Shown: in pieces, positions 12,768 through 24,375 of the stretch
How the letters are laid out: every line of letters starts with the position of its first letter
Position numbering within the stretch: position 1 is the stretch's first letter
Assembly (NCBI GenBank): GCA_013396755.1
Contig: VWZF01006750.1
Coordinates: forward strand, 4,853,052 to 4,917,051
Source of the DNA: Sclerurus mexicanus
Taxonomy: Eukaryota; Chordata; Aves; Passeriformes; Furnariidae
Reading direction: 5' to 3'
Length of the DNA: 64,000 nucleotides
Made by a program: the position numbers and the translations under genes
The notes under the pieces: model-generated
The model's database searches: none
Told to the model about the DNA's origin: nothing
The model's input: only the letters and a program-made list of their open reading frames with translations

Positions 12768-15700
12768 GTAAGATTGAGTGCAAATACTACTGTACCTGTA
12801 TTTCCTGATGCCTGCTCAAGCAAGGCTTTCTTCTTTCCGTCTTTGAAGAAATCCTGTTTATTTTAGTAATTAATTTTAGGCTCATTTCCTTTGTGCCATT
12901 CCCAGTTATTGGCTGCTGTTCAGGAGGGTGTATGTGTGTGGCTTGAGGCCAGATGTGCTCATCAAGGGTGTACGTATGGACGAACCCCCCCCACCCTTGC
13001 AGGTGCTCAACAGTGAAGGCAAGAACTGGCTGTGGGAAAATCTAGAGGGCACATCTAATTGTGGGGCTGTTTGGCATTAACTGTGCTGCCTGCCTGTGCT
13101 GCATCATGAAAAGCCCTTGTATGAAGGTTTCCTGTCCTCCCCTTTACTACTGCAGGCTGATGTTTTCTGCTAGATTACCTGCTTTAAAATGCAGCATGGC
13201 CTCACCTCTCTTGGAGCCCCGTGGAGATGGGAAAGCAGTTGTGCTGTGTCATGCATCCTGTAAAGCAGTTCAGCAAAACCCCAGCTTAAATACAACAGTA
13301 GGGATTGGGAAAGATATTAAATCTCAAGCTTCAGGCCTTAAGCCAGTCTCCAGTTGACTGGGATTGAGATGAGGTGACAAATGACTCTTTTTTGCATCCT
13401 GAGGTCTGATCCTGGCCTCACTGTGCTGAGATGAAAGAGGTAGTGTCTGCATGTCTGAGCAGCACAGAGCAATTTCCATAGCCATGTGGTCAGCTTGTGT
13501 TTTAATTCTTAGTGCTGATAATGTTATTAATTATAATGTGGCAGTGTATATGTGTTTCAGCCTAAAGATTCAAAATTGTTTTGTGCTAGGTGCTGTACAG
13601 TCATAAATACATGTCTTATGCCCCGAATGCTTTCTAAAAGCTACTTTGGGGTATTGTATTGTACTGGTAAGTGACACCTCAATTTCCTTATGGCTTTTGT
13701 TTATTTCGGAGATATTTTTTGAAGAGACACATGCTACACTATTACCAGGAATCAGGAATGGCAAATGTTTATTTTTCACGGTACTTAAAGGCAAATCTGC
13801 CTTATTGCATGATGCTGCATCATAAGGGTGGGAAAAGGAAGGAATACACTGCACAAGCATGTGTGCCCAATAAAGGAAAATGTTCAATAAGCTCATGATC
13901 ACCTGATTTCATTTATTGAAGTTCAGTAGATTTTATGTAATATATTAAATGTCACATATAAGCATAGCTGCAGAACTTTTCTTCAGGAACTCAAGGTTTA
14001 ATCTCCCTCCTGGGAAGCTGGATGTTCAGTGTGTCTCTGAGGAAAGGGTAGTGTTACAGAGCTTGGTGATGCCTCCCTTGGAGATGCTTGTCACCTGCCT
14101 GTTGATAAACATTCTTGCTCTCTGCCTACAGCAGACACTGACACTCTAGATAATTGTTGCCTGGTTAATGTTTCTCATACTTCATTTTGTGAAAAATATG
14201 TTGATGTGACATTTATGAAAAGGCCTTAAACTCACTCGATATTTCAGTTCTGGCATAGGCCTGTATTTGGCTTTGGAGTGGTGTTGGTGAACCTCGTGAA
14301 TTCCAGGGGAGGGGAAAAATCAAATTACATCAGGACTAGTATCATTACATCTGTCATCTGCTTAGACATTCAGGTATTACAAGATATAAATGACTTGTAC
14401 CTGTATCACTGGCTACTGTTCTTAACCTGTCACATTTGGGGCTCTCACTGAATCATATGTGATTAGGTCTATGAGGAAGGGATGTTCTCATGCAGAGATC
14501 TGGAAGCAAAGAGTTCAGGGTTCAGCTATCTCCAGGAGGATACAGTGTCTTTGCGCATCCCATGTCTTGGCCCAGAAATGAGTGTGGACAACATCGTGGT
14601 TGCCCTAAGTGGCTGTCACAGATGGGGAGAGATGGCATAAGGCACCTTAAAACATTATTCCAGACAATCCTGATACAGTGCTGCCCCTGCTAACTTGACT
14701 GGCATGGATGAACGCTAGAGTTAGGTGTTTGGGAGGCATTATGTGGCACCCTATTTACAATACTGCAGCTTTCTTCTGTTGTTAGCAGAATTTTTTCTAT
14801 GTGCCTGAAGTAGATAACTACTTTGGTCTTTGCGAAACAAAAGAATATAGATATTAAACAAAAATTTACAAATATCCCTACCTCCCACATAAGGAGTCTG
14901 CTGGCCTCTTATTTTTTCATGGCTTTTTCAGTAGAGTAAGATGGCAAGAGTTTTTTTTTCCTGTTCTCTAGCTTGTATATAGAGGCTACGAACTCCCACT
15001 AGTATGCGTGGCATGACAGGAAGAATTGTCGCATTAGCAAAGAGCTACTGACCAAAAATTGAGTTAGCGTAAGCAAAGCTCTGCTAGGTGTTTCAGAGAT
15101 GGCAGCTTTCCCAATCTTTTCCTGTGCTGCAGGCAAATCTTCACAGTGCAGTTTGTCTGTGGAAGAGGAGAGAGGCCATTGCTGCCTTCCGCCCCTTATG
15201 CAGGATTCCTGAAAAAGCAAAATGCATTCATGCACAATCCCTGTTTGTCCTTTCTATTTATTGAGGTGGGCCTTTGGAGGACTGCCAGCATACCCGTGTT
15301 AGTGTAGATCTCCAAGGAGAAGCCATGCTAGAAGGATGAATGAGTGGGATGGGAAACTGTTTCATAAAGATGTCAAATCTCTGCTGGTCAGTGGTCCCTC
15401 AGCGGTCCTAATTGGTTGTCAAAGTGAGAATAAGCCTAGATTGTTCCACTTACTGCAAGGCCAGAGCTGGAGCCACTGCAGCTGAAAGCTTACCCTGGGG
15501 ACTCTCACTATACTTTTGCTAAGACGCTGTGTAGTCAGGATCAGATCTAGTCCCTGCACGTTCCTCTGGAGAACAAAGCAGGGAAACCTTGGCAGGAATG
15601 TATTTGCCAAGGGGGTGGAGGGACAGAAATAAGAAACAGTGCAGTACAGGTATAAGTGCTTTTAATCCACAAATCTCCCTCAGCATTAATCATTTCCATC

Positions 15701-17120
15701 TGTAACACGTGCTGCTGTTGCTGTCAGAGTTGATCCTTGTCCAGCTGGCTGTTGCAACTCTTGCACAAGATGCCAGACCTTCCCAGAAGCCAGGATCATT
15801 AATGCCATGAATCACACAGCCTTGGCTGGCTCAAACGCTGGGCTTTGTTTCAGAGACCTTTGTGTCTGCCCAGGCTCTTTACTTGCTCACCTTGAGAAAT
15901 GCAGCACTGTTTACACTGTCATGCTTACCCTTTTTTCTGTGCCGTGTTTATCCATGTGTTTCTAACATACTGGACTTCTTAGCTGTTTTGCTGTTTTAAT
16001 TGCCATCTGTAGCAAATCCATGTGAATGCTACAGATCCATGAGAATGCTTGTTTCCATTTGTTTATAAATTTGCATCTCTTGTATCTGTGCTATTTAATT
16101 CCCAGGGCTAAGGGATGCTGTTCTGTGTTTGTGAAGCACTGGATCTGTACATAATAAGGTGTTCAGGCCCTTGAAGTCAAATGGCAGCTCTGAGGTCCCC
16201 TTGGGCCTGAACCACTGTGGTCCCAGAGGGAGCTATGCCTGGCTGAACTCATTGTGAGCAGCCATCCGATTTTATCTCCTTTTTGGTGCCAGGGGGAGGA
16301 AAACCTCACAGGCAGGGAAAACATGCACAGCCCTGCTCTGCATGGGACTCTGACTCTGCTCTCCAAAGTTCTTTCTGAATGATTGCTGCTGACAGGGAAC
16401 TGTGGGCAGGGTCCAAGTCAGAGGGGAAAATAAAATCTGTGCCCCAGTCCATCACCAACAGGTGTAAGGATGGTCCCTACTCCTGGAGCTAAACTTGGGC
16501 CTCTTCTCAAAATCTGGGCAGTGACAAGAGCTCTTCCTATACTACCCTGGCTATGACTCAGGCTATGCCACCAAGTTCACCACTGTTTAAACTTAATGCT
16601 CTGCTACATTCATGTATACTCCTGAAGGGCACCCGTTCTTGATTAGGACATCCGGGGATGGAGACTTGTTTGCTTTCATTCACAATGTGCTTCAGTGATT
16701 AATCACTGTCATGACAAGGAGTTGTATTTTACTCCTAGTTTTAATTTCTCTGGCTTCAGCTTGCATCAAGTGATCCAAGTTACTCTTTTCCTTCCTGGAT
16801 TAAAAAGCACTTCAGGACCTTCTTGTTTCCCCTACAGGAAATTACTTGTACATTGTAATTACATCTTTGTCATCTGAAAATTTGATAGTGAAAGTTTTTA
16901 AAAGTACTTCTGGATCACTAGTGAAAACAATTGAGTTGTATCAGATCTAATATACTTCTATGCAAAAAAAAAAAAATCTCTAGAAACAATGTGATTTCAA
17001 TTATGTTTGTTTAATAAATTTGTGTCTGTCAGTCTGTCAATTCAAAAACATTTATATGAGCCAGTTTTTATCTCAATATGCTGCCAGGATTAACTGAGTA
17101 CTTCAGCAAGGTCTACGTAT

Positions 17121-17145
17121 ACATTACATTACATGACATTACACT
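17121..17145 (+). repeat. (ACATT)5 short tandem repeat, imperfect
   Basis: Five 5-base units, ACATT ACATT ACATG ACATT ACACT, in a row. Common microsatellite-scale structure with no visible function. Confidence 0.8.
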
Positions 17146-17527
17146 GCACTGAATACCTGCAGTTCTCTCCATTAAACAAACCACAGATCCTCAAGGAAGT
17201 TTTCCATAAAACTGTCTTGATGGTGTTATTCCATCCTTCACTGACTATCACTTGAATCTTGTGTTAATTTCCCCATGATTTTACTTGGGATTGATGTCAA
17301 TTTCTCTGGATCATCTTCCTTTTCCTTTTTGAATTTTTAGATGAGAAAATTCACTAACTGTACATGCCAAAGCTACTGTATATCATATTGTTTTGAATTT
17401 CTGTCCTGTGCTGTGGTATCCCCAGATATAACTTGTTACACTACTCACATGAGTGTTAAAGATATCAAATCATTTCATGTTTCTGAAAACAGACACTAAC
17501 ACTATTGCTTGATAGTAAAACAAAAAA

Positions 17528-17556
17528 TGTTTGTTTGTTTGTTTGCTTGCTTGTTT
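17528..17556 (+). repeat. (TTTG/TTGC)n tetranucleotide microsatellite
   Basis: Seven 4-base units, first GTTT and then switching to GCTT and back. It is a mixed tetranucleotide microsatellite with no visible function. Confidence 0.85.
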
Positions 17557-17749
17557 AAAACTGTATCTGCTTGAGAAAGTTCACTCCATTCTGTTTAGGA
17601 GCAGAAAGAAAATTAAACTCTTCATCAGCTGGACACCTGCTTCTAGAATTTTTTTGTATGCCCATACTGTTTTCCTCAGTAGTTCTTTGACAGAAGTGGT
17701 TCATTGGAGACTGAACAGGGGTTTCAAAACTTCTTTCCCTCAACTCTTC

Positions 17750-17766
17750 TTTTTTTTTTTTTTTTT
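17750..17766 (+). repeat. T17 homopolymer
   Basis: Seventeen consecutive T after a CTCTTC lead. It may be a length-variable site; if transcribed from the other strand it would be an A tract. Confidence 0.9.
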
Positions 17767-18762
17767 GTATAAATGGTGAAAAAGTATTAGTACTGACACT
17801 GTTTAATTTGTTCTGCTCCAGCTCTTCAGCTTTGAGTTGTTGTAATTGCATTTGAGAATTGAAGTCTCTCATGCTTGTATTAATGTGATTTTTCACTTTA
17901 GTTTTTTTATTCCTACCAAGCTGGTACATGCAGAAAATAAAGAAGATCATAGTAGTAGAGGTATAGTCTGGAGTTTACAGAACAGGGATGCTGTAATTTG
18001 CAACCAGTCTGCGTATTTCTCTTTATTTCCTAAGAGTGACTGTAATTTGAAAACTGTTTGTAGCATCCCTGGCATGCAAATGTGCCAGCTAGAGAAATTA
18101 AAAAGGTACTCATTTTTATGTTCTTCAGATTTCTTAGACAAGTTCCAAATGATGAGAAAGTATGTCAAAATACACTGAAGGATGTGCGTTTAGGTTCTGG
18201 AATTTAACTCTTTGTTTTTTCTTTATCCCCTAGTCTGACTGATTCCATGTTTGGGTATACTTTGTACAGTGAGGATCCTCTTAACTAAGAGCCAAAGGCA
18301 ATCAGAGTCCATTCTGACATTTGGCAAAGACCTTTAGGTGATGTTCTTTTTTCCTCCAAACAGCTTTAAAGGTTAGTTAGGGTCTCAGACATGGCATAGA
18401 AATTGACCACCTTTGCAGATCAGGAAAACATTCATTGTACCCACTGCATGTGAGAGACTGACTGAATGTTCATGCCCTGTCCACACCCTTCCTTTCCATT
18501 TTGCAAATACTCAGTTTGCAATAAATTGGAAAAATTTCAAAGTTCTTTGGGCCAAGAGCACTCCAGAACTTTTTGGGTCCAACATATCTCAGTATTCAAG
18601 AGGAATGTCTTTGCTCCCTCTATCATCTAGATTCATCTTCTGGTGTTTTACAGTTCTTAACTGCATTATTGAATTTAATATGAATCTGAGAAAGAGAGTG
18701 AAGCTGCTTAATGCCTGGGGGGAAAAAAAAAAGTCCATGAGGTAGAGAGCCAAAAAAAAAAA

Positions 18763-19384
18763 NNNNNNNNNNNNNNNNNNNNNNNNNNNNNNNNNNNNNN
18801 NNNNNNNNNNNNNNNNNNNNNNNNNNNNNNNNNNNNNNNNNNNNNNNNNNNNNNNNNNNNNNNNNNNNNNNNNNNNNNNNNNNNNNNNNNNNNNNNNNNN
18901 NNNNNNNNNNNNNNNNNNNNNNNNNNNNNNNNNNNNNNNNNNNNNNNNNNNNNNNNNNNNNNNNNNNNNNNNNNNNNNNNNNNNNNNNNNNNNNNNNNNN
19001 NNNNNNNNNNNNNNNNNNNNNNNNNNNNNNNNNNNNNNNNNNNNNNNNNNNNNNNNNNNNNNNNNNNNNNNNNNNNNNNNNNNNNNNNNNNNNNNNNNNN
19101 NNNNNNNNNNNNNNNNNNNNNNNNNNNNNNNNNNNNNNNNNNNNNNNNNNNNNNNNNNNNNNNNNNNNNNNNNNNNNNNNNNNNNNNNNNNNNNNNNNNN
19201 NNNNNNNNNNNNNNNNNNNNNNNNNNNNNNNNNNNNNNNNNNNNNNNNNNNNNNNNNNNNNNNNNNNNNNNNNNNNNNNNNNNNNNNNNNNNNNNNNNNN
19301 NNNNNNNNNNNNNNNNNNNNNNNNNNNNNNNNNNNNNNNNNNNNNNNNNNNNNNNNNNNNNNNNNNNNNNNNNNNNNNNNNNNN
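18763..19384. other. Assembly gap (622 N)
   Basis: A run of N flanked on the left by an A11 tract (18752-18762) and on the right by a long CT-only tract. Any open frame drawn across this gap is meaningless. The true missing sequence and length are unknown, and the flanks suggest a low-complexity region that defeated sequencing. Confidence 0.98.
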
Positions 19385-19440
19385 TCCCCTTTCCTTTTTC
19401 TTTCCTTTTTTTCCTTTTTTTTTTTTTCCTTCAATTCCTT
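19385..19440 (+). repeat. Polypyrimidine (CT) tract bordering the gap
   Basis: About 45 bases of almost pure C and T, with T runs of up to 14. It is the likely right edge of a longer homopurine/homopyrimidine repeat hidden in the gap. On the minus strand it encodes only a Lys/Glu-rich artefact. Confidence 0.85.
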
Positions 19441-20903
19441 CTCTTTGGGCTCAGCAATTAGCAGTATTTTTCAAGTGAAAAGCTGGTTCTTTTTGCCAGC
19501 AGTTTTGATTAGCAAGTCACAGTGAGAAAACTGTACAGTAATTCTGGCCCCACTGGAGTGAGTTTGTAGTGATGTCATTTGTACCATATTTTCTCCCTTT
19601 GGTATCTCCACTGAAGAGAGGTGTCTCCAAGGGTCTGTGCAAGATATAAATTGCTGTAAAGACTATGATTTATATTGGTTGACAAATACAACCTAAGTAC
19701 CTGAGGTAAACGAGAAAAGCTGCAGTGGATGTTGTTCAAAGCTCTGTTCATCAGTGCTTTATGTTTCCAGTTACATGCAGGTTGGACATAACCATTCATT
19801 TGAAAAGAATATTTTTTCTTAGCTGCTGTTGGCACGGGTGGAATTCTGTGTGAGGCTGCAAGGGCTCACAACATCTCTAGCTGAAAGCTGTGTTCCTCCA
19901 GCCAACTCTCCATGTCATGAGCATTAAAAATCCTGAAGGAAGGACCTTCTCAGACAGAAATAAAACTGGTACTTTTTTTTTCTGCAGTGAGCTTGAGCCC
20001 AGACCTCTAGAACAAGCCCAAAACAAACTTTTCTGAAGAACAGCTTTTAAAATTAGTCCTCTGAACTATTACAAATTTGATTGCAATAGTATGTAACACT
20101 TAAATATGAGGATACATCTTCAGCCTAAGGTACACACATTATCTAGTGAATTTAACCAATTAAGTCACATCAAAGTATCACAAATTGTAATTGTCTTAGC
20201 AAAGACTATTATAATTAGATTGGAGGGAGATGTTCAATTAAACTATTAATAGCAATAATGAAATGGGAGAAAAAATGCTCCACCCTAAAATCTCTTCTGT
20301 ATCGCACAATGTTAGTAAGTAAAGATTTAGCAAACAAATTGAAACACAGGCAGAATGTTTATGTTCTTCTGTAAATTCCAGCCTTTTAGCTACTGCTTAG
20401 GGATTAACATATGAAACCAATGTCTTTTCTGATTAATTTTCTTTAAATTTTATTAATTGTTTCTAGGAAACATTTTAATATGAGAGTGATATTACCAGTT
20501 TCCCTCTCTGCCTTTTGTAATGAAGTAAACAAACCCAAAGATCCCTCTCAGCTGTGCAAAGGCTTTTGAGAAAAACATTTTGCAGGCTGTCTGACAGCCA
20601 GGGTAACTTGAACTGCCACAATTAATTTTGCTTGAAAAATCTGGAGTAAATGCATTGCAAAGTTGTTCATTTAATATAAATGTACTTCTGGGCTTGAAAG
20701 TATATCTGACCCCAAAACAGTATTCATGAATCATAGTCCATGGACATCTGTGCCAACAGGGAGGCATGGCTGAGCAAATACGCATTTGCAACTTTTCTCC
20801 CTACCTCTAATTTATGTAATTTAACAAATGTTTACTAGAGTTTTAATGGATCTAGTAAATCATGCCAAAGATGCCTGTGGAACTACTTTTGTAAAGCAAT
20901 TGG

Positions 20904-20971
20904 AGATGAATATTTCATTTAGTCCTCTGTTGTATCAGATGAATATTTCATTTAGTCCTCTGTTGTATCAG
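20904..20971 (+). repeat. Perfect tandem duplication of a 33-bp unit
   Basis: The unit starting GATGAATATTTCATTTAG and ending TTGTATCA occurs at 20905-20937 and again, base for base, at 20938-20970. One further matching base lies on each side. Zero divergence between copies points to a recent event, or to an assembly or cloning artefact. Confidence 0.97.
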
Positions 20972-23900
20972 TACTCAAAATAACATCTCCAAATTACCAT
21001 GGAAATATGGAGGAAACCATCATCAAAGACAGTGGGTAATTTTCATGCTGGAATCAAGCTCTTGCTTAGGGGTCCAGGCACCTCCTGGTCACAAAGATGC
21101 TGCATCCCGGCACTGCTCACTTGCTCCAGTATCTCTGAGCAATAATGGTGGTGTCCTTATGTGGCTGTTATACCATGTACCTTTCTCTAGTTACTTGTAT
21201 TTGTTTGGGCACCCTGTCCTGTCAAAAACTTCTCTAGAGAACAGACTGTTGTCAGACACTTTATTTAGGCGCTTAAGAAAGGCTGTTTTCTGAGTATAAG
21301 CAGTAGGAAGCTCTTCTCTTGTTGAGTAGAGGAAGGATGTGCTATCCTTTCTTAGGTTGCAAGAGTTTCCATCTGGTAAGGAGGAATTGAGCATCACGGT
21401 GTGTATTGAGGCAGTTTCAGCCATTTCACAAGAAAGGCCAGTTCCTAGTACTGCTCTCACCACCTGTTAAGTCAGCCTGAACTTTGAGAATTCAAGGCCT
21501 AGCTTTTTAGGGTTTATTTCTTGTTGTTTCAGCTGTCAATTAAAGAAGAGATTGGACAGTAGTATCCAGCTGGATGCATAAGAAGAGCTGTCATTCTGCA
21601 TATGTCACTGTTTTTGTTTTTAATTTGGTTTTATGATTTCAGAGGCAGCCCAGTCTTGGCCTCTGCTTAGGCTCAGTGCATAATTGCATTGCCTCTGATG
21701 ACTGCACTGACTGACACCGTCCTAGAAATTGTTTAAGTGGCTGTAATTCAACTTCTCAGGACCTCTGAAGTCTTTTCTGGCAAGTTACTGTTCTACACAC
21801 TGAACTTAACAAAGCTAGCCTTTGATTAAGAGCCATACTGATACCTTATAGCTTAAATATATCTGGAAAAAACTGAGCATATCCCTGGGAGTGGGCTTTT
21901 TATCAGCTCTTTTGTGGCACTGGTGCCCTGGTCTTGCAACTGGCCAGAATCTGCCTGCTGGTGACACTAGTTTCGCAGAGCTGCTGGAGATTACACAAGA
22001 GAACAGCAAATGAAAATCACACTGCTTCTGTTTCCTCTCTTTGCAAACTACTTTGCCAGTCTTTGGTAAAGTATTTCCATTATATAGCTGCTGTTTAGAG
22101 GGTGAAGGTTAGCCTGCTAAGCTGTCCAGGCAGCAAAAAGAAAAAAAATGGTAGGTGCCAGGGATGGTGGGAGAGGAACTCTGCTCCAGGTGCCTGCTTG
22201 ATCTTATTCTCAGAACCTGTGCTTTAAACAGCAAAATAATATTTAGCTTAGGCATCATTTGGATAGAGAGGATGCCCACCAGCAGGTTTGCAGAGTTCTG
22301 CTTGGAAACACAGCCAGGAACATAATACTCCAGGTACTTTTGCCCCTCTGCTGCCAGTTTTCATTGAGGTGCAACTGAGCAGGAAGCTGAAATTCTTTAG
22401 GGATAAGGCATGATGCAGGAAAAGCAAGAAAACTGCAGCATGCCTGTTGCTGATCCCTGTAGAAGTTTGCCAAACTGACCTCCTCATAAGGGAAAACTAA
22501 CACCCATTCATATAAATTCATTCTCTTCCTCCTTTGTTTTGCTAAAGATTGCTGAAGGTGGTGGTTTTTAAATTTAGACAGTTTGAGTGAAAGCAGTGAT
22601 GAATCAGAGCTAGAGTTCCTTCGACTCCTGTTTCATACACTGTTTTAAAGATTCTTGGATTGATTGATGTTGTTAAAATTGTGCATGGCTCTTTCTTGTG
22701 CAGATGTTAAGGCTGCAGTTACTTTATGCTATTTTGGAACTAAAACAGGCTACAATACAGCTATACCCAACATCTGTGTTATTGTTTAATCCACCATCAG
22801 AAAAGCAGTGGGAACTGTCTTTAAATAACCTTTATTCTAGAGAACAGTACCACATGGAGATCACTGAACAGCCAGGGTCTGTTGTTTATGAGACATGATT
22901 TGATTGTTTGAATTTGATTTCTTCTATTTCTAAGCAGAAACCTGTGAACCAGAAATCAAAGAAAATTTCATTTCAGAAGCACCTGAATGCAATATATTTG
23001 AAGAAAAATATTTCCCTCACTCGGCAGCTGTGCCAGGGGACCATAATATTCCTGTTGCTAGCCACGAGGTCTGTGGAGCCACAAGGGACCCTCCAGTGAG
23101 TCTGTCTTCTGGAGATCCCTGCTGTACAAGTCGTTTCAGAGCAGCCCAAAACTTACAGCTCCTCCATCCCAGCTCTCTCGGGGAACACTGGCATTTCTAA
23201 GAGCCCTGTGTCCAGCTCTTTCAGGATTTTACTCTAGAGGCTGGAGCAGAATGCAGTCAGGTTCTGAACCTTCAATTCATTAATTAGGTACCCAGGAACC
23301 CAGGAGAGTACTGAAGAAATCAAAATCTCACTGTAACTGGACAGGAGTGAAATGTCAGACTTATATGTGGCATTACTTGTTGTAGGCTTTCTGTACACAG
23401 CATTTTAAATTATTTAGATTGGAACAGAATATGAGTGCCACAAAAGGGGAATGTTTATGCAGTCCTGGAAATATCAGGCATAGCTTTGTATTTGCAGTGA
23501 GATTTATAAAACAAAGCAGCTACCTCCAAATGTAACACAGTAGTGTTGATTTCTCTGAATAGTTTCAACTCATGCCTAGAAGGGTTGACTTTGATTTAAA
23601 AGGTAATTCTGAAGAATGATTTGATTCGGGCCTTCCGTTCTGTAGCTAGGCTGCGGGTGTCTGATGAAAGTATTCCCGAGGTAAATGTTACTACTCACAG
23701 TCCCTGTATTCACTGCAAATTATTCACCCTTGTCTATTGTAGAGAGTGGTAAAAAAAAAAATTGGAATTTATATAAACATTTTTCTTATAATAGCATTGT
23801 ATATCTAATTCCTCTCAGATGTGTAAAGTGACTGGATCTTTTCTAGGCCATTCCATACAGCTTAGAGATATCCTTCCAGCAACTCATTACTGAGTTACAA

Positions 23901-24103
23901 TAAGCACGATAGACTGATTAGACTAGTAGTCGACTTGGATTATAACTTCTAGGCTTTCCTACTTCAATTTAGATGCATACAATATGGAGTGTAACAACCA
24001 CACAATTACACAGAGTCTTTCTTAGAAATTGCCCAGCAGGGATGAATGATCCCCATTCACATTTTCCATTGAAAATTACAAATGTATCAGAACTGCTGGT
24101 TTA

Positions 24104-24145
24104 GTTTCTTTCTTTTTTTTCTTTTTTTTTTTTTTTACCCCACAG
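24104..24145 (+). repeat. CT/T tract ending in a strong 3' splice acceptor motif
   Basis: Pyrimidines run from 24104 to 24136 (TTTCTTTC then long T runs), followed by ACCCCACAG at 24137-24145. This is as good an acceptor as any in the window. A plausible donor (AAG then GTAAAA) is at 24376, giving a possible 230-nt exon. Equally it may be a T-rich microsatellite that happens to precede a CAG. Confidence 0.5.
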
Positions 24146-24375
24146 CTGAGAAATATGTCTATAAGCCTCAGAATACCTTCATGTGTCTCTGAACTTACCC
24201 TTTTTTGTCTGTTAAGAATTTGACTAAACAGAGCCAAGCTGAATTTACACTACACAATAAGACTCAGAGATGTAACAGTACTGATCTCTGTTGATGTCTA
24301 GAAAAGTCCTGCAAGTGTCATAGGACTGAATTCTTTATAATATGGGGGGCATTCATATAGTTTCAGAAATGTCAA
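24146..24375 (+). other. Candidate exon after the 24.1 kb acceptor (weak)
   Basis: It starts directly after CCCCACAG and ends at AAG before GTAAAA. The first frame is open for only about 25 codons, so if it is transcribed it is more likely non-coding or UTR. No poly(A) signal or partner exon is evident. Confidence 0.18.

Larger units (their letters stand above)
12768..18762. other. Unique non-coding sequence up to the assembly gap
   Basis: I find no gene. Listed separately are an ACATT pentanucleotide run (17121-17145), a TTTG/TTGC run (17528-17556) and a T17 run (17750-17766). There is also C8 at 12985-12992, a 13-A run at 16964-16976 and an imperfect 19-bp direct repeat at 16016-16049 (ATCCATGTGAATGCT then ATCCATGAGAATGCT). 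The 106 nt at 13561-13666 lie between TTTCAG and GTAAGT and are open in frame 1, but the acceptor tract is poor, so I do not call it an exon. Confidence 0.65.

Noticed and set aside
13561..13666. Open 106-nt segment between TTTCAG and GTAAGT
   Set aside because: The acceptor lacks a convincing pyrimidine tract and the donor follows CTG rather than an AG. Openness over 35 codons is common by chance.
18589..19434. Apparent 281-codon minus-strand frame
   Set aside because: It is open only because it crosses 622 N; the real parts are low-complexity and short.
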